DNA of 64,000 nucleotides, from contig MCGO01000033.1 in the NCBI GenBank assembly GCA_002104985.1, positions 124,001 through 188,000 on the forward strand, read 5' to 3'. Positions 38,783 to 50,200 of this stretch are shown piece after piece; positions within the stretch are counted from its first letter, which is position 1; every line of letters begins with the position of its first letter. The position numbers and the translations under genes were made by a program. The notes under the pieces are model-generated. The model made no database searches, was not told the origin of the DNA, and worked only from the letters and a program-made list of their open reading frames with translations. This stretch comes from Rhizoclosmatium globosum. Lineage: Eukaryota > Chytridiomycota > Chytridiomycetes > Chytridiales > Chytriomycetaceae.

Positions 38783-39348
38783 TCAAAGCTTGACCTTTCC
38801 ACCAGGAAGACGGGCAGTTGCTTCAATCTATATGATTGAGAGTATTAGAATGGCTCCCAATACTGGCGGAAGCGTTGCACGAGCAAGTCTACATTACCTC
38901 AATACAAGTTCCACCCAACAGTGCTGCCACTGCAACGCAAGTGCGAGCTGGGAATTTACCATCCGGAAAGAATTTGGTGTAAGCACGGTTGATTTCCTCA
39001 AAGTCAGCCAGGTTGGTGATGTCTTTGAAATCATGAGTGCTTGTTTGTGAAGTGTGAACCAAACTCACATAAGTTTACTCTGGTCACATTCGCAAGAGTC
39101 AGATCGGCACTCTTAAGGATGGCAGCAAGCTGCTCCATACAGCGCGTTGTTTCAAATTCGGCTGATCCGGCTTTCAGCTGTTATTGGGGTAAGGAAACGA
39201 CTCGGAGTCACAGCTGGATCAACTTCACCTGTCCTGTTGCCGGATCTTGCGCTAATTGACCGGATACGTGCGCATAGTCTCCATCAAGGACAATGTGCGA
39301 GAATGGGAGCTTGTGTTGGAAGACGTTGCGGTGTTCAAGGTTGGCCAT
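38783..39348 (-). CDS. RidA/YjgF/UK114-family enamine/imine deaminase
   Basis: Small soluble enzyme that hydrolyses reactive 2-aminoacrylate and other imines released by PLP enzymes; in eukaryotes often mitochondrial or cytosolic. Four exons (39229-39348, 39069-39177, 38898-39022, 38783-38827) join in phase to 132 residues, the normal length for this family. Landmarks are FSHIVLDGDYAHVSGQLAQDPATGQ, TRCMEQLAAILKSADLTLANVTRVN, FEEINRAYTKFF and the C-terminal PARTCVAVAALLGG...IEATARLP. The conserved Arg in PARTCV is the substrate-carboxylate-binding residue of the family. Start taken at MANLEHRN. It is convergent with the glycosyltransferase-like gene, 40 bp apart. Confidence 0.93.
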
Positions 39349-39543
39349 TTTCTGGATTGATTTGCGAGTCCTGCAATTACTTCGCAGATAAGGGTTTATA
39401 AGTGGATTAAGTGAATATGCAGTGCGTGATGCTAACACAATACAAATTACAGAATGTACACAGCCTTCATAAAGATTCCGCAATAATAAATATAGTGAAA
39501 AGACGCGTGTTAATTTCTGTTTTCATCTTTTTTGAACTCCGAT

Positions 39544-39620
39544 GACAATTCCAAAATTTCTTTCAAACAAACGCGTTGAATGCGTCCTTCCATCAAGAGC
39601 TCCTGTCCCCTATGAGCTCC
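39544..39620 (-). repeat. 77-bp minisatellite flank, copy 2 (inverted)
   Basis: Reverse complement matches 25021-25097 at 74 of 77 positions. It borders the second minisatellite, followed by about 110 bp of intervening sequence before the regular units start. Weaker similarity to the outer flank of copy 1 seems to continue for roughly 60 bp further out. Confidence 0.9.
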
Positions 39621-40289
39621 CGCCCCCATGAGCTCGCGTCCCATATGAGATTCCGGATAGGCCTGAATACACGGTGAGAGGCGTCAGTCCGAGGCTTCTA
39701 CTTCTAAAAGGTTCACCAGGCAGACCTTCAAGAGCTACTCTGTCCCTGTTTGAGCTACTCTGTCCCTTCATGAGCTACTCTGTCCCAACTTCGCGCTACT
39801 CTGTCCCTGTTTGAGCTACTCTGTCCCATTTACGCGCTACTCTGTCCCTTCATGAGCTACTCTGTCCCAACTTCGCGCTACTCTGTCCCTGTTTGAGCTA
39901 CTCTGTCCCTGTATGAGCTACTCTGTCCCATTTATGAGCTACTCTGTCCCAACTTCGCGCTACTCTGTCCCTGTTTGAGCTACTCTGTCCCATTTACGCG
40001 CTACTCTGTCCCTTTTTGAGCTACTCTGTCCCTGTATGAGCTACTCTGTCCCTGTTTGAGCTACTCTGTCCCATTTACGCGCTACTCTGTCCCTGTTTGA
40101 GCTACTCTGTCCCAAGTTCGCGCTTCTCTGTCCCTGTTTGAGCTACTCTGTCCCATTTACGCGCTACTCTGTCCCTTCATGAGCTACTCTGTCCCAACTT
40201 CGCGCTACTCTGTCCCTGTTTGAGCTATTCTGTCCCATTTATGAGCTACTCTGTCCCTGTTTGAGCTACTTTGTCGCATTTATGAGCTC
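39621..40289. repeat. Second minisatellite array (about 20-21-bp units)
   Basis: Regular units of 'gagctactctgtccc' plus a 5-6-base variable end (tgttt, attta, ttcat, aactt, gttcg) run from about 39732 to 40289. A ~110-bp lead-in contains related fragments. The reverse complement (gggacagagtagctc) is clearly related to the 24-bp unit at 23742-25045, differing by one substitution and a three-base block. With the shared 77-bp flank this shows that both arrays descend from one element. Confidence 0.9.
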
Positions 40290-40490
40290 CCATTAGCTAT
40301 CCCACTCCTTCCAATTCTCTCTTCTTCCTTTCTCCGTCTTTGTGAATAAACAATACAGTAAAACACGCGTCTATTTTATCATAACAGATTCTCTCAACCT
40401 CAAAAGGTGTTTGAACGAACTTGCAAGAGAACAAGGGACCCGGCACATACGCAAAAGACAACAATATTCTGGTAAAGCAAGTAATTTATT

Positions 40491-41141
40491 TTATTTATCC
40501 TTCTTTGTTTCAACCACTTTGGCTGGTGCAGCAACGGATGGCGCATCACCTTGATCTTCCATAAACGCAACAATCACATAGGCAATCAAGACAACGTTGG
40601 CGGCGACGACGGCACAAATTGCGCTGTACAAGGATTCTCCTGGATAATTACTTGATATTAGCCCGAGTAGACTGCAATGTGTCATGTCATGTATGGCGCC
40701 AACAAACACCCCTCATATTGTATAATCCCATCCGATGACTTTCTTGGCACCAGCTGATATCCAAGACATATTATGCACGCCTTTAATGCGCCTCGTTCTC
40801 TATTTGCAATGATGGACTCGCTCCAGAAGATTGCAAAAGTTTACTACGCACCATTGAACACGGCATCAATGGTCCCAAAGTAGACACCAATAGGGAGCGT
40901 GAACATGAGAATTGTGAAGAAAGCGAGTTTTGCAAGGACCGAACTGTTTGTACGAATCAGGAGACGAAGAGTGCCGGTTTAAAGCAGAAGGGACGTACGC
41001 AGGGATGTTGGCAGTGGACACGGGTTTCTTTTGAGCAGGTTTCACTGGTGTTTTCGATTGCGCATTGTCACTTGACGAGGACGCCGATGTGGTTGCAGTT
41101 GTGGATGTTGTGGTGTCTTTCCTGCTTCGCAACTCGCTCAT
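40491..41141 (-). CDS. VMA21: VMA21, V-ATPase assembly factor
   Basis: Small ER membrane chaperone that helps build the V0 sector of the vacuolar proton pump. Three exons (40999-41141, 40852-40943, 40491-40639) join in phase for 127 residues. After a Ser/Thr-rich cytosolic N-terminus come two membrane helices: SVLAKLAFFTILMFTLPIG, then YFGTIDAVFN as the lumenal loop, then SAICAVVAANVVLIAYVIVA with the typical AFMEDQ exit. The protein ends KKDK, a KKXX dilysine signal for retrieval from the Golgi to the ER, as in yeast VMA21. It is divergent from the Ariadne gene with 54 bp between start codons. Confidence 0.93.
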
Positions 41142-41195
41142 CTTTTTGTTACCACCAAACTACACAACAACTACAACAACAACAAAGACTTTTAA
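41142..41195. promoter_or_regulatory. Divergent promoter, VMA21 / Ariadne
   Basis: 54 bp between start codons, mostly CAA/ACA repeats that would form the unstructured leader of the Ariadne mRNA. No TATA box seen. Confidence 0.5.
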
Positions 41196-43047
41196 ATGTC
41201 GGACTACGAAGCCAGTGAAAACGAAACAGAGAACGAGTCGATGGCGGCCTCGTACCACTACGACGACGATGAAGACGACTTGAACGACGACGAGTTGATG
41301 GACGAGTTTGACGATGCGCCGGTGACGAGAGACGCGGACGTGCGGCGCAGTTACACGGTCGCCTTCGAGGTGCGCACGAGCGAGGACCTGGCGCGGGTGC
41401 AGCAGACCGAGGCCGACGACGTGGGCGCGGTGCTCGGCGTGTCGACGGAGGCCGCCGCGACGCTCCTGCGCTTCTTTCGGTGGCGCAAGGACAGACTGCT
41501 CGAGGACTACTACGGAAACCCGGACTCGGACGCCCTGCTCAAACGCGCGGGTGTTGTTTTGACACACAGCGACAAAACTCGGTGGCAGAAGACTTTGAAT
41601 GCCCCGTCTGCTTCGACGTCGACTGTCCCGTCGCCCAACTCAAATGCGCACACGCTTTCTGCACTGCCTGCTATGCCCGCTATCTCTCAGGCCGCATCAC
41701 CGAAGAAGGCGAATCCCGTCGCATTCAGTGTCCCGACGCGTCCTGCTCTGTTATTGTCGATGAAAAGACGGTAGAGACTCTAGTTGATCCAAAAGTGTTT
41801 GAAAAGTGAGTGCGATGGTGTCTTTTTCATTTGATTTGATATTAATTGTGCATTCCCTGTCAATCCATAGATATAAAGCCTTGCTCATCAAATCCTATGT
41901 CGATGACGTTCCTTCTCTCAAATGGTGTCCCCATCCTAATTGGTGCGTATAGTCGTGAAACTGTGGGGCGACTCACTTAAACAACTCATCATCATAGTGA
42001 ATATGCTGTTCAGTGTAAAGTACCTGCATCATCGCTCGACGAAATTGTTCCTTCCGTAAAATGTGGAGACGGCCATTCATTCTGTTTTGGTTGCTCCCTA
42101 CCACAAGATCATCAACCCTGTGTCTGCTCACTAGTAAAACTCTGGCTCAAAAAGTGTGCGGACGACTCAGAGACTGCTAACTGGATCTCGGCAAACACGG
42201 TAGAGCCTTTAATCGGAATATGACAACCACAGTTTCTCATCCCATCATTCGGTTTACAGAAAGAATGCGAAAAGTGCCAATCAACAATTGAAAAGAACGG
42301 AGGATGCAACCACATGACCTGTAGGAAGTGCAAATATGAGTACGTCGATCTTCTATTGTGTCTGCAAAAGGAGTACTTATCCATGAACAGATTCTGTTGG
42401 GTTTGCATGGGACCTTGGAGCGACCACGGAACTCAATGGTACAACTGTAACCGTTTCGACGAAAAAGCCAGTATTGATGCGCGTGACAATCAAGCCAAAT
42501 ATCGAGCTGCTCTAGAAAGATACCTCCACGTAACTGCTTCTTTCCCCGATAACTCATAACTCACTCAAAACAACAGTACTTCAATCGCTATGCAAACCAC
42601 GAACAATCCGCCAAACTAGACAAAGAGCTCTCTGAGAAAATCTCTGCCAAAATGCTCGAAATGCAAAAAACAACCGAAATGTCATGGATCGAAGTCCAAT
42701 TCCTCTCCACCGCCAAAGAAATCCTACTCGCATCCCGAAACACGCTGAAATGGACATACTGCTTCGCATACTACCTCACACGTGATAACACGACAGAACT
42801 GTTTGAAAACAATCAGCGTGATTTGGAGATGGCCGTTGAGCAGTTGAGTGAGTTGTTGGAGGGACAGTTTGAGGTGGAGAAAATGGGGGAGGTGAAGCAA
42901 AAGATTTTGGATAAGAGTGTGTATGTGAGTGGGAGGAGGGAGGTTTTGTTGACGGCTACGGCGGCGGATTTGGCGGATGGACGGTTTACGTGGAGTTTGG
43001 AGAGTAGTCAAACTTTGGCGTTGTTGGCTCCGGCGGGGAAGAAATGA
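41196..43047 (+). CDS. Ariadne-type RBR E3 ubiquitin ligase (one frame break)
   Basis: RING-between-RING ligase that takes ubiquitin from E2 onto its own Cys before passing it to a substrate. Six exons (41196-41805, 41871-41942, 41998-42199, 42260-42339, 42391-42529, 42577-43047) give about 524 residues once one base is added in the TTTT run near 41556. Order: acidic N-terminus, UBA-like helices ([17 protein letters not shown]), RING1 (CPVCFD..C...CAHAFC..CY), IBR (WCPHPNC...FCFGC), RING2 with the catalytic Cys in GGCNHMTC, then FCWVC, and the Ariadne domain ([18 protein letters not shown]). The linker [23 protein letters not shown] is almost diagnostic of ARI1/ARIH1, partner of neddylated cullins. 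The gene's GC content is high in exon 1. Confidence 0.9.
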
Positions 43048-43510
43048 TCAAATTACGGTGGGAGGTTATGCATATTGAAGGATGAAGGACAGACTTGGGG
43101 TTTAAGTGTAGCGCAACATTCTATCGCTTTATAACGCAAATGAACGAGTTCTTAAAGTTTGTCTTTCACACCAAAAAACAACATCTGGGAAAGATTCTGG
43201 TACGTCGCGTGCTCCTTCAAGTCCTCTCCTCCAATAGTACTCTTCAAATCGCGGTGTTTGGCATGGTGCTATTTTCGAGGAGACAGTTGCAGGATGCGCT
43301 ACGGTCACGTACTTCTATTCACATAGCTTCCCACGCCCATCGCGCGATAACTACAGCTCCAAACTTTCTTCAACGCCATGTAAACTCAGGATCTTGATCT
43401 GGATCAGAAAGCGAAGTCTGTGTGAAATTGGAATACGTTCTCCCTTTTTCAAATCAGCCCAATCAATCTCTTGAGTAACACTTTATTACTCTCTAAAAAG
43501 GTATAGTCAT
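43048..43510. other. Gap with possible small minus-strand exons
   Basis: On the minus strand, stretches around 43090-43400 read protein-like segments (KHRDLKSTIGGEDLKEHATY, and upstream TQTSLSDPDQDPEFTW) separated by a plausible GT-AG intron. The frames do not connect without at least one indel and I recognise no family, so I do not call a gene. Confidence 0.25.
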
Positions 43511-44579
43511 ATGAGTTCGTTTAGCCCCGCATCTTTTGAAAGTCCCCCGGACTTAGATCGTTTCGCCACCCTCCCAACCCCACTCTCTCGATTCATCCCC
43601 GACGCGGCCATAAAAGAATCAGCCAACGAATCTACTTCTGTATTCAATATTTCTTTGATCTTCACTGCGTCTCACACCGGACTACCGCCGAAGCAAAGAA
43701 AATATTTCAGTGAGATTGTCGAAAAAAAGTGGTTCACCTCCTACGTAACCTCGACCTGGACATGACGAAGTAGACAGACTAACAAAGGATGAAGCTTGTA
43801 TCATGGCCGTTTTGCAGTATATCTACACTGCACCTGTCATCAATCGTTTCTCGTTAGTCAATCTTCGCTTACTCATTAAAGAACGTCTGGCTTTGAAACA
43901 AACAGTTCAAGAATTGATGTTTCGTTTAGCGACTATTGAAATGGAGGTTTGGATTTTGTTTTACTTGCACTTCTTATGTTAGCTGATGTTGTGCTTTAGA
44001 AAGATGAATCTGTTCAATCAAAACCCCAAGTGATTACTTCAGGCCTTCCTCCATTTGGCAAACGTAGACGAGATTCTGAGAGTCTAGCTCCTAAAGAAGA
44101 CAAATTGAAGAAGGTTGATATTTTGCCATCCAATGTCAAAGTCGAGACTTCCACCACCCTTAACAATCAACCAACAACGCCTGCGGGTTTCTTGGTCCCT
44201 CCAATTGAACAAGACTTCCGGTTCTCAACATGTGATAAACATAATCCAACAGTAGTATTGAGACTTAAACACCATGCTCAAAGCTGGTTATCAAACCATG
44301 AGCCCTTCTTTCATAATTCTGCTACTATCCCACTTTTAAAGGAAAACTTGGAGCCATGGTTTTGGAGAACAGGAAAAATTACTCATTGTAAGTCACAATT
44401 TTCAACCTTCATATTGCTAATAATAATATTATGTCAGGAAACACCTGACTTCCCCGAGAAAAATTGGGACAGTGACCTGATTCCTGTCTTGAACAGAGTA
44501 ATTTTCTGTGCAGATCAGTTAAAAAAAGGGTGTGACTTCCAAAGAAGCTTGCATTATTATGGCAGAGTGGCCCGACAGT
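43511..44579 (+). CDS. Uncharacterised protein with one frame break
   Basis: Exons appear at 43511 to about 43760, continuing in another frame to 43946, then 44000-44387 and 44438-44579 after two short introns. The first part (FNISLIFTASHTGLPPKQRKY) and the second (CIMAVLQYIYTAPV, then LLIKERLALKQTVQELMFRL, a likely helix) look coding. Next is a Lys/Pro-rich linker with a basic cluster (FGKRRRDSES) and a C-terminal region rich in Trp and His (LKHHAQSWLSNHEPFF). I know no family for it. The frame change near 43745-43755 needs an inserted base, so either the model or the sequence is imperfect. It lies just upstream of the 293-bp repeat array. Confidence 0.4.
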
Positions 44580-44830
44580 AGAGAGATATAACACAAAGAT
44601 TTGGAGAAAGATTTTCAGTTTTATATTGTTTTAATTTAAGTTTTTTACATTATAAAAGAATATTGGTAGTTGGACTGAAAACGAACAACCAAAACCAACT
44701 AGAAACATGCCTTTGTAGATACTATGCATAAATGAGGCCCAACACAAGTGAAGATCTCAGACGTGTCGGAGATCAATAGCAATGGGCCAATCGAGTAATG
44801 CAAAGGTGGATATAGGTGAAGGCGCTGATG

Positions 44831-46178
44831 AACAGTCAAGTCTGGGGGGCTGGTTGCGTCTCTTCTCAAGCAAAGTTGCCACTCCACAAACGCGGAGTGA
44901 CTCTCTCGAGCTGTTCCCAGAGCTCAAACTAACTTTATTTTGAGACCAACTACAAGCAGTACAATCTATGCATAAATGAGGCCCAACACAAGGCTTGGTT
45001 CTTGTTGAAGGGTTCAAAACAGAGAAATGAAGAAACAGTGCTTGAAGCCTAACTATTATGCCACACAAGGTTTCAGTGCCAACCAACAACCAAAACCAAC
45101 TAGAAACATTTTGTAAACTCAGAAACAGTCAAGTCTGGGGGGCTGGTTGCGTCTCTTCTCAAGCAAAGTTGCCACTCCACAAACGCGGAGTGACTCTCTC
45201 GAGCTGTTCCCAGAGCTCAAACTAACTTTATTTTGAGACCAACTACAAGCAGTACAATCTATGCATAAATGAGGCCCAACACAAGGCTTGGTTCTTGTTG
45301 AAGGGTTCAAAACAGAGAAATGAAGAAACAGTGCTTGAAGCCTAACTATTATGCCACACAAGGTTTCAGTGCCAACCAACAACCAAAACCAACTAGAAAC
45401 ATTTTGTAAACTCAGAAACAGTCAAGTCTGGGGGGCTGGTTGCGTCTCTTCTCAAGCAAAGTTGCCACTCCACAAACGCGGAGTGACTCTCTCGAGCTGT
45501 TCCCAGAGCTCAAACTAACTTTATTTTGAGACCAACTACAAGCAGTACAATCTATGCATAAATGAGGCCCAACACAAGGCTTGGTTCTTGTTGAAGGGTT
45601 CAAAACAGAGAAATGAAGAAACAGTGCTTGAAGCCTAACTATTATGCCACACAAGGTTTCAGTGCCAACCAACAACCAAAACCAACTAGAAACATTTTGT
45701 AAACTCAGAAACAGTCAAGTCTGGGGGGCTGGTTGCGTCTCTTCTCAAGCAAAGTTGCCACTCCACAAACGCGGAGTGACTCTCTCGAGCTGTTCCCAGA
45801 GCTCAAACTAACTTTATTTTGAGACCAACTACAAGCAGTACAGTCTATGCATAAATGAGGCCCAACACAAGGCTTGGTTCTTGTTGAAGGGTTCAAAACA
45901 GAGAAATGAAGAAACAGTGCTTGAAGCCTAACTATTATGCCACACAAGGTTTCAGTGCCAACCAACAACCAAAACCAACTAGAAACATTTTGTAAACTCA
46001 GAAACAGTCAAGTCTGGGGGGCTGGTTGCGTCTCTTCTCAAGCAAAGTTGCCACTCCACAAACGCGGAGTGACTCTCTCGAGCTGTTCCCAGAGCTCAAA
46101 CTAACTTTATTTTGAGACCAACTACAAGCAGTACAATCTATGCATAAATGAGGCCCAACACAAGGCTTGGTTCTTGTT
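44831..46178. repeat. 293-bp tandem repeat, about 4.6 copies
   Basis: Identical phrases recur at 44831, 45124, 45417, 45710 and 46003, an exact 293-bp period. The copies are almost perfect; one visible change is 'cagtcta' for 'caatcta' near 45841. This means recent amplification or homogenisation. The last unit breaks off at 'ggttcttgttg' (46178). Sequence just before the array (44687-44740) shares unit pieces ('caaccaaaaccaactagaaac', 'ctatgcataaatgaggccc'), so part of an older unit lies outside the perfect array. The 87-residue minus-strand frame in each unit ends inside the same unit and has no known motif. Confidence 0.97.
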
Positions 46179-47238
46179 GTGACGTTGATATTGTTTATTT
46201 GTATGTAAACAGGCTGAACTGGAGTGGTGGCCCCTTTGAAATAAGGGCATAAACTTGTAAAGTGAAATCTATCAAATATGTCCAAAATCAATATCAAAAA
46301 TAATGGGGCAAAGTGGTGGTTTTGAGTTGTGCCAAACCACAAAAGGGTTTTGCAAAATATTTGTGGTGGTATGGTGCATCCCTCTATCAAATTTGGCTGA
46401 TCTTCTGAAAAATACTTTCTTGCAGAGTGGTGGCTGGCACTGGAGACCGAATTCAATTGTATGATGAAAGTTACGTGGGAGTGGAAATTGTTGATGGGAC
46501 CGATGATCAAGCCTTTATAAGTTGTATGAATCTCAACCAGTTATTGTTCCCATCTCAAACACACGTGTCAGTGTTCATGGTTTGCATTCTAGATAATCTT
46601 GAGTCAAGTGGTTGGTGACATAGATTCATTATCTATCTCATTCTCTTCACATATATTACAAATAGTTGTTCAAGAACTGCAAATGGGTACTGAAAGTGTA
46701 GATTGCACATTTCAAGCTCTCTGGGAAGCCCCTTCATTTAATGACAATGACAACTCTGACAACAAAAATGAAGGACATGATGGACATAGCAATCGGGAGG
46801 AACCAAGTCCAACTGTTCCCCACATAATAATTGATGTGTGCTCTTGGTGATGCAGCAAGCATGCCAGGCAGAATTCAGTGACCAATTGGTAAAGTATTTT
46901 TTTGCTAGAGAATTATAAACAGAGTACCATTGCAGGTTGGAGACCAAAACTTTATGTGGGAGCTGAAATTGTGGACAGCATTGATGATCAATAAGTTGCA
47001 TGAATCTCAACAAGCACCAGGCAGTTCACAATGTGGACTTTTCATGCTCTGTGGCTCATTTGGTGCTATTTGGTGATTAAAAATGCAGTCATTCTCTTAA
47101 AGGAGATTTTAATTCTCTATAAAAACAACCATTATTTTTGGGTACATAAAGCACAAATCTCCTTGAAATCAATAGAAAGGTCTTTCTTTGGAATTTGCTT
47201 TTGAAAAGTGCCTCATTTATGAAAACTGTAGTTTAATA
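46179..47238. other. Intergenic DNA with two diverged copies of a gene fragment
   Basis: 46430-46720 and about 46920-47060 contain related phrases (acgtgggagtggaaattgttgatg against atgtgggagctgaaattgtgg; later gtagattgcacatttcaagctctctggg against a shortened version). The first reads YVGVEIVDGTDDQAFISCMN. Frames are broken in both, so these look like remnants of a duplicated or transposed sequence. No intact gene seen. Confidence 0.5.
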
Positions 47239-50200
47239 TCAACTGTTATCTGTCATATCTTCATCCTGTCCACAAGTATGTTGAGTATAATAAAATTATT
47301 TGGTGAGAACTTACATCAACATACTCATTACTAGCAAAAGAATCCTCAGCCACAGTATCAAGCACAGTTCGTTTTTTGTTTCCAAGTTTGGTAATTGAAG
47401 ATCCAGCAGAGGTTCTCTGCGACAAAGTAATCCCACTTCCTCTCAAGCCCCCAGCCCGAGCGCCAGTCATGAACTTATTCAGACCATTAGGCACTTGGGA
47501 ACTTACTCGGATACTGTTTGTGCTTGATAGACCTGAACTAGATCTTGAAAGTGTGGGTTTCAGTGGTTTTTGCAAGACCTATTTTGGGTAATGAGTTCTA
47601 TTCTACAAAGAAGTGCTTACAATTTCTTCCTCAGAGAATTCTGATTCCGGCTCTGACTCAGGCACTTCCTTTCGCTTCTGGTTGACAACAGAGTGTTTTG
47701 GCTGCAATATGTCAGACGCCATCTGCGGCAAAAGAAATATCTTACATTCTCAGTCTCATTATCTTCTTCCTCAATTGTTTCACTACTTGGGACTTCTTCT
47801 TCCTCTTCCTCCTCATCTTTGTCTTTATGTTGAAGTTGCCCTGTTGTTTCTCTCTCTTCAACTTCATCTTCCTCGATTTCGTCATTATATCGATTGCTTT
47901 CATTGCTACTCTCTTCTTCATTGTCCAGCATAGGGGTAGCAGGCCTTTGAGATTTCTTGTTTGGTTTGGCTTTGTAATATTTAATTTATGTTACAGTAAA
48001 TACAATTTAATTACCGAGTGGAATTTCAATTTCATCAACTTCACTTTGTTCACTTTCATTGTCTTGCTCATCCTCTGATTGATCAATTTGACTCGAAATT
48101 GTTTCTCCTCGCATATTTCTGTGTTTCAGGTTTGCTGCAATAAAGATGAGTTAGACAAAGCAATTTTAAGAAAGCTCACCCATATAGAAAACGTCACCCA
48201 GCTCGTTATCAACCAAGATTTTCTAAACCACATCAATAATTCGATTGGAAAAAATCGAAGTCAAACCTTGACTTCAAAGATGAAAGCCTCAAGAGCTTTT
48301 CGAAGTGGCGGAATATAAGTTAGCAGTGTTGTTTCTTTCTTTGCCTTGCACTCATTTGCGAGAACCTTTACGAAGGTTAATTAGAACAACATGGTATGTC
48401 ACTGCACCTGAAGCATTCTAGTTCCTGTCTGCATTGCCTTACACACAGAAATGACTTCTGCGCGATGCTTCTTCAAGCCACGACCTAAAACTGGAAAGAT
48501 TCGTCTGACAAAGCTTTGGACAAAGCTCTTGGAATATCGGAGAACAATCCCATATTCCTTGACGTCTTTGAAAGATTTTGTGAGCTCCACCGCTGCCCCA
48601 AACGCAACAGCCATCTTTTGAATCAAACTAAGGTATTCAACGCTTGGACTCTTTGGAGGATCGGACTTTTCAATTGTCACAACAAGTTCAACAAAGATAA
48701 TCTGGATTGCAATCATTAGGAAGAAAATAAGGCAACGGAGACATAAGGCTTTACCTTGAAAAATATTGGGAACGTGTCTTTTGACAACAGTGGATACTTG
48801 ACACATACTTCACCATCGCCTCCCAGGAAGGCCTTGAAAGCACGGTGAATGTATTCAGATATGATTCCAAACGGCGTCTGTGCATTTTCAATTTGCACTT
48901 GCAGTAGGAAGGCAATGCAATCATTCTGGTAAAGATAGTTTAGTCTGGCAGAACCGTTGTGCGAAGTGTTACCTTTCCCTTCTTGTCAATCCAATCAAAG
49001 TCCAGATCGTACTTGGCTAAATCTCCAACTTCTGTCTTCATTGAGTCAAGTGTTTCGTCACTCACGGACTTCTGGAGCTTCATCAGGACTTTAACGAGAA
49101 GGACGGCGGACATTAAAGAAGGAGCAAATTTTTTGAAAGCAATGAAGTAGTCATGAGTGTCTTTGCAAAGTTTGCAAATAAGCTGCTGTCGATCTTGAGT
49201 GCTTTGAGACCGTTGGCCAATATCCACATCAGGGTTTCCACGCGAAGCAATGACTTTGATAACGTTCTGAACATCATTATTTAACACAATGTCTTGTCTG
49301 AAAACGATTCACGTACAAGAAACTGTATCTGATTACCAGTCAAGTCACTCCATTGAAAAAGGAGATTAAAGCAAGAGAGGATGACATCGTACAAGCTCCA
49401 GAGGGTTTGAATGTACTAGAAATGATTAGAAACGCATGCGTATTGAATCACTAACCTGCCGCTCTTTGAGCTCGGCTTCTTCCTTTTCCGCATCTTCATG
49501 AGCCTGAACAATTCTTCAACATTGAAATTCTACCTGAGTCGATAACAAGAACATACCTTGCGTAGCTCCGAATAAACAGATTCTAATCCTACACAAAGGG
49601 AAGGAACGACAGCCACGATGCTTTTGATTACATCCGCAACACCCATTCTCTGAAGATTACTGAATCCGACAGAACCACTCCCCAACAACCCAGTAAAACG
49701 CGGATTCACTTTTGGATTTGAACCAGTCAAAAATTCCAGCTTGGATTGAAGTTCAGAAAAAAGGAAGAGAAGTTCAGGAAACTAGAGTAATTTTTGAGTT
49801 GGTATGAACTTGACAATTGAAAGCTTACTTGGATAATGGCTTCATTCTCTGATTCATCAACTCCAGCAGCAATGACTTCAGGTGATGGAAGTTTCAAATA
49901 CGAGCACGACAGCAGATTAAACACATCCACCTGCCAAAGTATCAGTCAAAGAAATCCACAGGTGACCAAACAGGTGACCAAACCTCAATCTCTCGCAATA
50001 TAGGCTTCAGCTCCGCAAATTTGGTGAATCTTGAAGGAATCTTGGCCTTCTGTTTACCCTTCTTTGACTTTTGGGATTTTGCAGCAGTCTGAGACTTTTT
50101 GCCAGCGGTTCCGGCTGTCGCCGTATATACAGCAGAAGCTGCAAGATCTTCTTGATCGTCGTCCGTCGGATTCGACTCCAACTATCAACTATTAGCACTT

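Noticed and set aside
39621..40289. CRISPR-like regular repeat
   Set aside because: Units are contiguous with no unique spacers, and the genome is eukaryotic with introns.
41480..41809. A separate small RING protein on the plus strand
   Set aside because: It is the second half of Ariadne exon 1 in the corrected frame.
45119..45968. Three identical 87-residue minus-strand proteins
   Set aside because: Products of the 293-bp tandem repeat. Identity reflects recent DNA amplification and there is no sign of protein selection.
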